Shown here: positions 43,657 through 51,050 of the stretch, piece by piece
Layout: the number at the start of each line of letters is the position of its first letter
Position numbering within the stretch: position 1 is the first letter of the stretch
DNA from: Pseudomonas guariconensis
GTDB taxonomy: Bacteria; Pseudomonadota; Gammaproteobacteria; Pseudomonadales; Pseudomonadaceae
Length of the DNA stretch: 62,392 bases
Reading direction: 5' to 3'
Assembly: GCF_015680235.1 (NCBI RefSeq)
Contig: NZ_JADLJL010000029.1
Span: 1 to 62,392, forward strand
The notes under the pieces: model-generated
What the model was told of the DNA's origin: nothing
The model's database searches: none
The model's input: the letters and a program-made list of their open reading frames with translations, nothing else
Position numbers and translations under genes: made by a program

Positions 43657-45524
43657 GGCAGCGGGTCCACTTGGCGAGTGACGGCGGCCGGCACAGTGGC
43701 CACGGTGCCCTGCGGTTGCGATGCGTCCGGTTGCGAGGTTTCAGGCTGCGCCAGCGGTGCCATCATCTGTTGGCGCACCTGCAGGCTCGACTCGGTGCCG
43801 GTGGCGAACTCCATGTCCGACGGGCTCTGGTACGGCAGGTTGCGCACGATACGCGGGGTGATCGCCAGCACCAGCTCGGACTTGCTCTTGTCGTCGCGGT
43901 TACTGCCGAACAGCCTGCCCAAGCCAGGGATGTCGCCGAGGCCAGGGATCTTGTTGCCGCTGGAGGTCAGGTCGTTGCGCACCAGGCCCGCCAGCACCTG
44001 GGTTTCGCCGTCGTGCAGGCGCAGGCTGGTCTGGGCGTTGCGGGTATCGACCTGTACCGGGATGGTGCCTTGGCGGGTCGGCTCCAGGGGCGTGGCGTTG
44101 CTCACTTCCAGGGCCACCTTGATCGCTACTTCGTTATTCAGGTGCACAGTGGGCTGCACTTCGAGCTTCAGGCCCACGTCCAGGTAGGTGACGCTCTCGG
44201 TGATTACCGGGCCCTGGGTCGATGGCACCGAGGTGGCGCTGATGATCGGCACCCGCTGGCCGATGTGGATGCGCGCCTGCTCGCGGTTGCTCACGCGGAT
44301 CACCGGGCTCGCCAGCGTATTGATGTCCTTGTCGGCGGCGTTGATCTTGGCCTGGGGCGCCGGGGCGATACTGATGCGGCCCGAATCGATGCCGCGCAGC
44401 TGGTCGAGCACGCTGACCGGGTTGCCTTCGTCATTGAGCACGCCGAAGGTATTAGGCCATTGCAGGCCGAGGTCGAGGATGCGCGAACGGGCCACCTCCA
44501 TTACCTCCACCTCCAGCACCACTTCCGGGTTGGACTGGTCCTGGGACTGCAGCAGCTTCTCGGCCATGCGCACGGCATCGGGGGTGTCGCGCATGGTCAG
44601 GGTGTTCAAGCGCTCGTCGACGAACACGTCGCGGGTCTTGAGCATGGTCTTGACCATGTTCAAGGCAGTGTTGGCGTCGATGCTGGTCAGGTAGAAGGTG
44701 CGCATGACCAGCTCCTGGTAGTCCTTGGTCTTCTGCGGCGAGTCGGGGTAGATCAGCAGGGTGTTGTCGTTGACGATCTTCTGGTGCAGCTGGTTCTGCT
44801 CCAGCAACAGGGCCACGGCGTCCTCGATGCGTACGTCGCGTACGAAGATGGTGGCTTTCATCTCTGGGCGCAGGTCCTTGTCGAAGATGAAGTTGATGCC
44901 GGCGACCTGGGCCAGGACCTCGAAGATGGTCTTGAGGTTGGCATCCCGAAACTCCAGGGTCACCGGCCGTTCCAGCTTGCTGCGCAGCTGCGGGTAAGGC
45001 TGGGCGGTACGTGCCTGGACGTTCTCGATGTCGCTGCGCAAGGCGATGCCCTTCTGGTTCTGCGGGTCCAGGCGCAGCACGTCGCGCATGTAGCGCTCGG
45101 CGCCGAACAGGTCACCCTGGCGCAGCGCGGCCTGGCCCATGGCCACGCGCTCGTCGAGGTTGCGTACCAGCTCCAACTGGCGGATGCCTTCCTGGGCTCG
45201 GCGGTTGTTCGGTTCGATGGTCAATATCCGGCCATAGCCCATGCGCGCACTGGCGAAATCGTGGCGGATACGGTCGCTGTCGGCCTGGGTCAGCAAGGCT
45301 TCCACTGCCTGCTGGCGCCCGTGGGCCAGGGCAATGTTCAGCTCGGTATCACGCGGGTCCTCGCGCAAGGCCTGCTCCAGCATGGCGATACCCGCCTCGT
45401 ACTGCCCTTCTTTCATCAGCTCGGCGCTGTCCTGGCGCGTGGCGTTCGAGCCGCAGCCGGCCAGGGCCGCGCAAAGGGCCAGAAGCATGAACGGAGCAGG
45501 CTTGCACAACTTCGACGGCTTCAT
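43653..45524 (-). CDS. Secretin (GspD/PilQ/MshL-like outer-membrane channel)
   Basis: 623 residues with lipobox LAGC (Cys 24), so an outer-membrane lipoprotein. The first 170 residues are TPR-like helices (LMKEGQYEAGIAMLEQAL). N0/STN-type and N1 domains follow (VTLEFRDANLKTIFEVLAQV, VMRTFYLTSIDANTALNMVK). The C-terminal secretin domain starts near 340 (VVLEVEVMEVARSRILDLGL) and includes VPIISAT, GLKLEVQPTV and the signature VLAGLVRND...KIPGLGDIPGLGRLFG. It is the outer-membrane exit of the pseudopilus apparatus. The Pro/Gln-rich C-terminal tail of about 45 residues is unusual. Confidence 0.92.
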   Translation of the reverse strand: MKPSKLCKPAPFMLLALCAALAGCGSNATRQDSAELMKEGQYEAGIAMLEQALREDPRDTELNIALAHGRQQAVEALLTQADSDRIRHDFASARMGYGRILTIEPNNRRAQEGIRQLELVRNLDERVAMGQAALRQGDLFGAERYMRDVLRLDPQNQKGIALRSDIENVQARTAQPYPQLRSKLERPVTLEFRDANLKTIFEVLAQVAGINFIFDKDLRPEMKATIFVRDVRIEDAVALLLEQNQLHQKIVNDNTLLIYPDSPQKTKDYQELVMRTFYLTSIDANTALNMVKTMLKTRDVFVDERLNTLTMRDTPDAVRMAEKLLQSQDQSNPEVVLEVEVMEVARSRILDLGLQWPNTFGVLNDEGNPVSVLDQLRGIDSGRISIAPAPQAKINAADKDINTLASPVIRVSNREQARIHIGQRVPIISATSVPSTQGPVITESVTYLDVGLKLEVQPTVHLNNEVAIKVALEVSNATPLEPTRQGTIPVQVDTRNAQTSLRLHDGETQVLAGLVRNDLTSSGNKIPGLGDIPGLGRLFGSNRDDKSKSELVLAITPRIVRNLPYQSPSDMEFATGTESSLQVRQQMMAPLAQPETSQPDASQPQGTVATVPAAVTRQVDPLP

Positions 45525-46030
45525 GGTGCGCTCCCGACAGACAAGGTCTGTGACTGGTGCAATGGCAGGTAGACCAGGTTCAGCTCGGTAGCCGAGACCC
45601 GGTCGAGGCGGTAGGTTTGATCGATCACATCGCCCTGGCGTACGACGTAGAGCTTCTCCCCGCTCTGCAGGAATACCTGCTGGTCGTCGCGGTCGCCCAG
45701 GCGGCCGATGAACTGGAACGGCAGCACCGGGGCGGTGGGTTCAGCCGGTGCCACGGGGATAGCGGCGGCGGGTTTCTCGGTGACGGTGGCGAGGGTCTTG
45801 GCTGGGGTCCATTGCTGGGGTGGGAACAGGTCCCTCGAGGGCTGGGCTGGCTTCGTCGCCGGCAAGCCGGCGCCCTCTTGGGTGGCTGCACCTTGTATTT
45901 GGGTGGGGGCCGGCTTGCCGGCGAGTGGAGCCACCTCATCCTGCTGCCCGAACCAGTGCCCAGGGGCCCACGCCAAGGCGCCTGAAAGCCCGAGGAAACC
46001 CGCCCACATCACCGTGCGCTGAATGTTCAT
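45521..46030 (-). CDS. PilP/GspC-like periplasmic linker protein
   Basis: 169 residues with one N-terminal membrane anchor (about 7-24) and a proline-rich linker. The small C-terminal domain LPFQFIGRLGDRDDQQVFLQ...YVVRQGDVIDQTYRLDRVSA resembles the HR domain of GspC or PilP. It should bridge inner-membrane platform and secretin. Residues 37-60 (LAGKPAPTQ...EGAGLPATK) are a translated REP element, read in frame (45858-45922). The ATG at 46030 overlaps the previous stop; a GTG one codon upstream is possible. Confidence 0.75.
   Translation of the reverse strand: MNIQRTVMWAGFLGLSGALAWAPGHWFGQQDEVAPLAGKPAPTQIQGAATQEGAGLPATKPAQPSRDLFPPQQWTPAKTLATVTEKPAAAIPVAPAEPTAPVLPFQFIGRLGDRDDQQVFLQSGEKLYVVRQGDVIDQTYRLDRVSATELNLVYLPLHQSQTLSVGSAP
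45858..45922. repeat. REP element inside a coding sequence
   Basis: GCCGGCAAGCCGGCGCCC (45858-45875) and GGGGGCCGGCTTGCCGGC (45905-45922) form a near-perfect inverted pair. It is in frame inside the PilP-like gene and encodes part of the Pro/Ala linker. The translated REP signature (AGKPAP...GAGLPA) is clear. Confidence 0.8.
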
Positions 46031-46581
46031 CACGACCTCGACAGGTAAAGGGTCATGCGCAGGCGACCATTGAGCTCGCGGTCACCGATGCGCTTGCGCT
46101 GTAGCTCTAGGTCCTCGAGAACCAGGGTCGGCAGCTGGCCGAGCAGCGCCTGGAGGAAACCGCGGATCTGCGGATAGCTGCCCCGCACCGGCAGCACGAT
46201 CTGGTAGCGCGCCAGTTGGGTCTTGGGGTCGACCCCCAGGGCGTACTCACCACGGGCCAGGCTGATACGCTCGGCACTGGCCAGGTGGTACAGGCGCTCG
46301 ATCAGTTCGCTGGCCTGAGGCTGGCCGGGCAGTTGCTGACGCAGGCTGTCGAGGGCCTGCTGCTCGGGCTTGGCGGCCACCTTCAGCTCGCCGCGCCTGA
46401 CCCGCTGCACCTGTACGCTGGCGTCAGCCTCGCTGGCGCGCAGTTCACGTACGCCCTGCCACTGCGGCAAAACCCAGGCGAAACCGACCAGCACGGCCAG
46501 GCCCGCCGTCAGCAGCGCGGCGCCGCCGACACGGCCCAAGCGGGCCAGGTGTTCATGAAGGATCAGGCTAGGGACGCGCAT
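46030..46581 (-). CDS. PilO/GspM-like inner-membrane platform protein
   Basis: 183 residues with one membrane helix (about 18-38), a short coiled coil, and a ferredoxin-like periplasmic domain (YQIVLPVRGSYPQIRGFLQALLGQLPTLVLEDLELQR) typical of PilO. It should pair with the PilN-like product of the overlapping upstream gene (14-base overlap). Confidence 0.83.
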   Translation of the reverse strand: MRVPSLILHEHLARLGRVGGAALLTAGLAVLVGFAWVLPQWQGVRELRASEADASVQVQRVRRGELKVAAKPEQQALDSLRQQLPGQPQASELIERLYHLASAERISLARGEYALGVDPKTQLARYQIVLPVRGSYPQIRGFLQALLGQLPTLVLEDLELQRKRIGDRELNGRLRMTLYLSRS

Positions 46582-47110
46582 GGCCGGTCTCCCACGTGGC
46601 GGTCAAGTTGAAGCGCACTGGGTGCTCGGGCTGGCCGGACACCACCTCGTGGTTGAGCAGCGAGACATCGCGTAGCGCCTCGCTGCGCTCCAGGCGCTGG
46701 TGGTACTGCAGCATGGCTTCCAGGTTGCGGGCCTCGGCGGCGATGCGCACCTGGCCCTTGCGTGCATCGGGGGTCAGCGTCAACAACGCCACGTCTTCCT
46801 GGGGCTGGGCTTCGAGCATGGCGAACAGTTGCTGCCAGGGGCGTTGCAGCTGTTGCGAAACGCTGCGCATCTGCGCCAACTGCTCGGCCTGTTCGCGGCT
46901 GGCGGCGCTGCCCTGCGGCGCGCTGTCCTGCGGGCGACGGCCCAGTTGCTGTTCAAGCCGGTGAACCCGTTCTTCCAGGTCCAGCCGCTCACCTTCGAGC
47001 TGCTGCTGAACCAGCAGCAGCGCGGCCAGTACGGTGCAACCCAGGGCCAGTGACGCCCAAGCCATCAGGCTGCTGCGGTGGGGCTGGAATTCCAGGTCGA
47101 GGCGGCGCAT
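46568..47110 (-). CDS. PilN/GspL-C-like inner-membrane platform protein
   Basis: 180 residues from the ATG at 47110 (MRRLDLEFQP); 45 codons of open frame upstream lie inside the PilM-like gene. The short cytoplasmic N-terminus would bind the PilM-like protein, as the PilN tail binds PilM. It has a membrane helix (about 16-36), a coiled coil (VHRLEQQLG...), and a periplasmic domain. Together with its neighbours this gives the PilM-N-O-P order of type IV pilus and MSHA systems rather than the GspL-M order of classical type II secretion. Confidence 0.8.
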   Translation of the reverse strand: MRRLDLEFQPHRSSLMAWASLALGCTVLAALLLVQQQLEGERLDLEERVHRLEQQLGRRPQDSAPQGSAASREQAEQLAQMRSVSQQLQRPWQQLFAMLEAQPQEDVALLTLTPDARKGQVRIAAEARNLEAMLQYHQRLERSEALRDVSLLNHEVVSGQPEHPVRFNLTATWETGHARP

Positions 47111-47111
47111 G

Positions 47112-47894
47112 TCAGGCCACCGCCCGCCACATGGCGCACAACGGGTCGTTCTCGGCGGCCGGCTGGCACAGCTGTACCGCCGCCAGCTGCGGCGCGTCAC
47201 CCCGGCCAGGCGCATGCAGGTACACCCGTGGCAGGTGTTCGCCATACAGCTCGCAGGTGCGCTCGATCAATGCCTGCAAGGCCTGGTCGTTGTCGGCGCA
47301 GCCCTGGCTCAACACCTGTTGCCAGGCCCCGCCAGCAGCCAGCAGCAGCACGCTGCGCCGCGGCTCGGCCAGGACGAAGAGGAAGTCGCCCTCCTCCAGT
47401 TGCGCCGAGCAGCTGTTGTAGGCAGCCATCAGGTAAGGCTGCACCGAGCGCAGGACCAGGCGGTTTTCCCGGCCTAGCGTCTTGAGCGCCTGCAGCAGTG
47501 CCTCGGGCAGCGCCGTGGCGATGCGCGCGGCGCCGGCCGCTTCAGGCGAGAGAACGATGCGCCAGTCGTCCAGCGGCTGCCCGTAGAGGTTCTCGAAGCA
47601 GGCCCGAGCATAGGCATCGAGCTCGCGCGGGTGGCCGATGGCATCGCTCCAGGGCACCAGGCAGAAGCGGCTGTAGCGGGCAGACAGCAGCACCTGCAGC
47701 CGGGCGCCGCGGGGCGCGTGCTCGGCCAGCAGTTCGGCCAGGGCGGCGACGGCCGGTGCCCAGGCCGGTTGCCCGGCTTCGCCGGTGAATGCGCGGCTGC
47801 CCAGCCACTGGTGTTGGTTGGCGTGCCAGCGACCCAGGCCGACACCTTCGGCGCCGAGGACGGCGCAATAGTTATCAGGCGATAAATGTGACAC
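47112..47894 (-). CDS. PilM/GspL-cytoplasmic-like protein
   Basis: 260 residues if translation begins at the GTG at 47894, which has GAGGAG seven bases upstream; the ATG at 47909 has no such site. It is a diverged actin-like/GspL cytoplasmic domain: LQVLLSARYSRFCLVPWS near the N-terminus resembles the GspL start, and ALPEALLQALKTLGRENRL and LFVLAEPRRSVLLLAAGG lie in the second half. It has no membrane helix. It probably recruits the GspE-like ATPase to the inner-membrane platform. It overlaps the ATPase stop by 20 bases. Confidence 0.72.
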   Translation of the reverse strand: MSHLSPDNYCAVLGAEGVGLGRWHANQHQWLGSRAFTGEAGQPAWAPAVAALAELLAEHAPRGARLQVLLSARYSRFCLVPWSDAIGHPRELDAYARACFENLYGQPLDDWRIVLSPEAAGAARIATALPEALLQALKTLGRENRLVLRSVQPYLMAAYNSCSAQLEEGDFLFVLAEPRRSVLLLAAGGAWQQVLSQGCADNDQALQALIERTCELYGEHLPRVYLHAPGRGDAPQLAAVQLCQPAAENDPLCAMWRAVA

Positions 47895-49563
47895 GGTTGA
47901 TCTCCTCAAGCGTGGTACGGCCCTCGCGGACCAGGTCCAGGGCAGATGCGCGCAGCAGCCGCAGGCCGCGCTGGCAGGCCAGCGCCTTGATCTGCGACAG
48001 GGGGCGGCGTTCGACGATCATCTGCCGCAGGTCGTCATCCAGGTGCAGCAGTTCGGCAATGGCGCTGCGCCCGCGATAGCCGCTGCCGCGGCACTGGCCG
48101 CAGCCTTGGGCGCGGACGAAGGTCCAGCCGGCGACGCCTTCGCGGGTCAGCCCGGAGGCTGTCAGGGTTTCGTCGTCCGGCTCGGCACTGACTGCGCAGT
48201 GCGGGCAGGCCAGGCGGATCAAGCGCTGAGCCAGCACGGCGTTGAGCGCCGAGACGAAGCTGTAGGGGTCGACCTGCATCTGGCTGAAGCGGCCGATCAC
48301 ATCGAAGACGTTGTTGGCGTGGATGGTGGTGAACACCAGGTGCCCGGTGAGCGCCGACTGCACGGCGATCTGCGCGGTATCAGGATCGCGGATCTCGCCC
48401 ACCAGGATCTTGTCCGGGTCGTGGCGCAGGATCGAGCGCAGGCCGCGGGCGAAGGTCAGGCCCTTCTTCTCGTTGACCGGAATCTGCAGCACGCCGGGCA
48501 GCTGGTACTCGACTGGGTCCTCGATGGTGATGATCTTGTCCACGCCGTGGTTGATCTCGCTGATCATGGCGTAGAGGGTGGTGGTCTTGCCGCTGCCGGT
48601 GGGGCCGGTGACCAGAATCATGCCGTAGGGCTCGGCGGCCAGCCGGCGCAGCGCCAGCAGGGTGTGCTCGGCAAAGCCCAGGGCCTGCAGCTGCACGCCG
48701 CTGACCCGGTCGGACAGGTCCTGCTTGTCGAGCACCCGCAGCACCGCGTCCTCGCCGAAGATGCTCGGCATGATCGAGACGCGGAAGTCGATCTGGCGCT
48801 CGCCCACGGCGACCTTGAAGCGGCCGTCCTGCGGCACGCGTTTCTCGCCGATGTCCAGTTCGGCCATGACCTTGATGCGTGAGATCACCTGCTCGGCGAA
48901 CGCGCTGCCGCTGGCCTTGCCGGCACCGGTGAGCACACCGTCGATGCGGTACTTGATGGTCAGGCCCTGGCCGGTCATGCCCAGGTGAATATCGCTGGCA
49001 TGCTGCTTGAGGGCATCGTAGAGGGTGGCGTTGACCAGCTTGACCACCTTGCTCTGGTCTTCGCTGATGCTGGCCAGGGACAGGCGCTGCAGCGGGTCGG
49101 CCTCACTGCCAGGCTCGGCGTCGTGCTCCAGGGCATCGACGGCATGGAAGCTTTCCTCCTGGCGGGCCAGGAAGGTGGCGATGTCGGCGGCCTGGGCCAG
49201 GTACAGCGGCGCGCCTTGCAGGCATTCATCGATCCAGGCCAGGCGGGCGTGGTCGAAGGGGTCGGCGAACACGCCGATGATCTGGCCCTCGTGCTGCACC
49301 AGGACGAATTCGCGTTTCAGGCACAGGGCCAGGCTGGCCCGCTCGAACAGCGGGGTGCTGGTCAGCAGCGCCTGGCTGTCGAGCACCGGGTAGCGCAAGG
49401 TGGCGCCCAGGCGGCGGACGAACGTGGCCGGCTCGTCACAGGCCAGACGGGCCAGGCAGTCCAGCAGGCGTTCGTCACCGGCCTGGAGGCGGGCTTGGGC
49501 AAGCAGTTCGCGGGAATAGCCCGTGGCAGGGATCGGGTGGGCTGCAACAGAGGCTTCTGACAT
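47875..49563 (-). CDS. GspE/PilB-type secretion ATPase
   Basis: 562 residues. An N-terminal GspE_N-like region is followed by the motor domain: Walker A GPTGSGKTT, Asp box ITIEDPVEYQLPGVLQ, Walker B ILVGEIRDPDTAQIA, His box LTGHLVFTTIHANN, and a zinc motif CPHC...CGQC. It powers assembly of the pseudopilus. It would correspond to the xcpR homologue noted for this kind of cluster. No GspF/PilC-type platform gene is next to it; in strain GB-1 an xcpS homologue (xcmS) is said to be elsewhere. Confidence 0.95.
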   Translation of the reverse strand: MSEASVAAHPIPATGYSRELLAQARLQAGDERLLDCLARLACDEPATFVRRLGATLRYPVLDSQALLTSTPLFERASLALCLKREFVLVQHEGQIIGVFADPFDHARLAWIDECLQGAPLYLAQAADIATFLARQEESFHAVDALEHDAEPGSEADPLQRLSLASISEDQSKVVKLVNATLYDALKQHASDIHLGMTGQGLTIKYRIDGVLTGAGKASGSAFAEQVISRIKVMAELDIGEKRVPQDGRFKVAVGERQIDFRVSIMPSIFGEDAVLRVLDKQDLSDRVSGVQLQALGFAEHTLLALRRLAAEPYGMILVTGPTGSGKTTTLYAMISEINHGVDKIITIEDPVEYQLPGVLQIPVNEKKGLTFARGLRSILRHDPDKILVGEIRDPDTAQIAVQSALTGHLVFTTIHANNVFDVIGRFSQMQVDPYSFVSALNAVLAQRLIRLACPHCAVSAEPDDETLTASGLTREGVAGWTFVRAQGCGQCRGSGYRGRSAIAELLHLDDDLRQMIVERRPLSQIKALACQRGLRLLRASALDLVREGRTTLEEINRVTFIA

Positions 49564-49631
49564 GGCCTGCGACTCCGCTCAGGGGCGCGTCGCAGGCTGG
49601 CTCGGGGATGCCGGGGTGGCTGCGGGCGCCG

Positions 49632-50162
49632 CTATTCCCCGGTGAGCAGGTCGTCTTCAGGTGCGGGAGGCTTGGCGCCGTCACGTCGGCGGTCGGCCAG
49701 TACCCAGCTGCCATCGTACATCTGCAGGGGGAACGTCTGGTTCCTGTTCTGGCGTCGTTCGACGAAACCCTCGGCCTGTTGCTCCGCTGCCCGCGGCTGG
49801 CGCTCCGTGCCGGTCAGGTCGGATACCGCGCGGGCCAGTTCCAACAACGGGAACGGCTTGAACAGGACATGGGTCACGCCAAGTGTGGCGGCCCGCTCAC
49901 GGACCTCGGCGGTCGGGTGGGCGGTGATCAGCACGAAATGGCACTGCCTGTTCTTGCGCACGGTCTCCAGGACCTGGAACCCCTCCATGTCGGGCAAGCG
50001 GTAATCCAGCACGATCACGTCCGGTGCCAGGCTTTGAGCCTGGGCGATGCCACTGGCACCGTCGTGGGCGACATGGACTTCCAGGCCTTGCGTCTGCAGG
50101 TAGGCCTGCAGGTTTTGCGCAAGGGTCTGCTCGTCATCGACTACCAATACTGTGTTCACCAA
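49632..50162 (-). CDS. Stand-alone CheY-like receiver protein
   Basis: 176 residues. A complete receiver domain (1-120) with D9-D10, phospho-acceptor D53 in VIVLDYRLPD, T80 and K102 in LFKPFP. The last 55 residues are charged and low-complexity, with no DNA-binding or enzymatic domain. As first gene of the pseudopilus/curli operon it is likely to act by protein contact, perhaps on the ATPase or platform. No cognate kinase is in the window. It follows a sigma-54 promoter by 62 bases; GspE starts 68 bases after it. Confidence 0.88.
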   Translation of the reverse strand: MVNTVLVVDDEQTLAQNLQAYLQTQGLEVHVAHDGASGIAQAQSLAPDVIVLDYRLPDMEGFQVLETVRKNRQCHFVLITAHPTAEVRERAATLGVTHVLFKPFPLLELARAVSDLTGTERQPRAAEQQAEGFVERRQNRNQTFPLQMYDGSWVLADRRRDGAKPPAPEDDLLTGE

Positions 50163-50223
50163 GGTCGACTCCCAAGAACTGCCCGGTTGCCCGGTCTCTG
50201 GAGTTCAGCCTTGTACAGGCTTG

Positions 50224-50239
50224 AGCATCCTTCGTGCCA
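50224..50239 (-). promoter_or_regulatory. Sigma-54 promoter of the receiver/xcm/csm operon
   Basis: Minus strand TGGCACGAAGGATGCT: perfect -24 half and an ATGC -12 half with invariant GC at the right spacing. The predicted start is near 50213. Confidence 0.8.
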
Positions 50240-50311
50240 GGCGTGAATAGTCATGTCGCACCACTGTAAGTCATTGATTCCACTAAACCAGCCAACAGGT
50301 GCCTGCAGGGC

Positions 50312-50329
50312 CTCCCCAAATACGGGGAA
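50312..50329 (-). promoter_or_regulatory. C4-N6-G4 palindrome, site 1
   Basis: CTCCCC-N6-GGGGAA, about 75 bases upstream of the sigma-54 promoter and 45 bases (centre to centre) from site 2. Confidence 0.65.
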
Positions 50330-50356
50330 ACTGATGGCATTTGGCCCCCTGCGTAA

Positions 50357-50374
50357 TTCCCCAGGAGTGGGGAA
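50357..50374 (-). promoter_or_regulatory. C4-N6-G4 palindrome, site 2
   Basis: TTCCCC-N6-GGGGAA, a perfect inverted repeat about 120 bases upstream of the sigma-54 promoter. Confidence 0.7.
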
Positions 50375-50393
50375 AACCCGCGCGCCGGTGAGG

Positions 50394-51038
50394 CTAGTCA
50401 TCCGCTCGTTCAACCTTCGCCCCTTCACGCAGGCGGTGGCGCACCGATTGGCGTGCCTGGGCTTGCATCTGGCCGACGAGCGCAGCCCTGGCCCAGGCCA
50501 GGCCCTGCTCACGTTCGACCGGGATTTCATGATTTTGGTTCTGCATCCCTTGCATGCTTTCCTTGTTGGCCTGATAGAAGGCCTCGACCTGTGCCTCGGT
50601 GGGTTCGTCGATAGCCGTGAGCTGGGCATACACCTGTTGCGCGGCCATCTCGTGACGAGTGTAGTCGGCGTACCCGGCCCTATCGAAACCGGCATCGGCC
50701 AGGCGGCGTTCGAACACCGTGGGGTTGCCGAAGGCCTGTTCGACCTCGCCGACCCGCGCCGCCACGGTTTCGTCACTGACCACGATGCCACGACGCAGGG
50801 CTTCCTGCCACAGCAGTTCCTTGTCGATCAGCTCGTCCAGGGCCTGTTCGCGCAGGCGCTTGTACAGGCTCGGGCTGCGGATGCTGGTCACCGCCCGCCC
50901 CTGGTCCTGTAGGTACTCGGCAAAGTAGCGTTCCAGGCGCGTGACGCTGATTTCCACGCCATTGACCCGCGCCGCGGCGAGGTCCGCCTGGCTGACCGGG
51001 GCCAGCCCCAGGAGCAGGCACAGCAACAGGATTCGCAT
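50394..51038 (-). CDS. SurA-N-like periplasmic chaperone/peptidyl-prolyl isomerase relative
   Basis: 214 residues with signal peptide (about 1-18, ending APVSQA). The body (VNGVEISVTRLERYF..., ALDELIDKELLWQEALRRGI, VEQAFGNPTVFERRLADAG) is the helical chaperone domain of SurA/PpiD proteins. The C-terminal parvulin catalytic domain is absent, so it probably holds unfolded clients but does not isomerise prolines. It is last gene of the mnxG operon and may help deliver the giant oxidase. GGAGG precedes the ATG. Confidence 0.82.
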   Translation of the reverse strand: MRILLLCLLLGLAPVSQADLAAARVNGVEISVTRLERYFAEYLQDQGRAVTSIRSPSLYKRLREQALDELIDKELLWQEALRRGIVVSDETVAARVGEVEQAFGNPTVFERRLADAGFDRAGYADYTRHEMAAQQVYAQLTAIDEPTEAQVEAFYQANKESMQGMQNQNHEIPVEREQGLAWARAALVGQMQAQARQSVRHRLREGAKVERADD

Positions 51039-51050
51039 GACAACCTCCGT

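Larger units (their letters stand above)
50163..50393. promoter_or_regulatory. Control region of the receiver/xcm/csm operon
   Basis: 231 bases between the SurA-like gene stop and the receiver gene, same direction. It holds a strong sigma-54 promoter and two C4-N6-G4 palindromes; no gene is seen. Confidence 0.7.
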
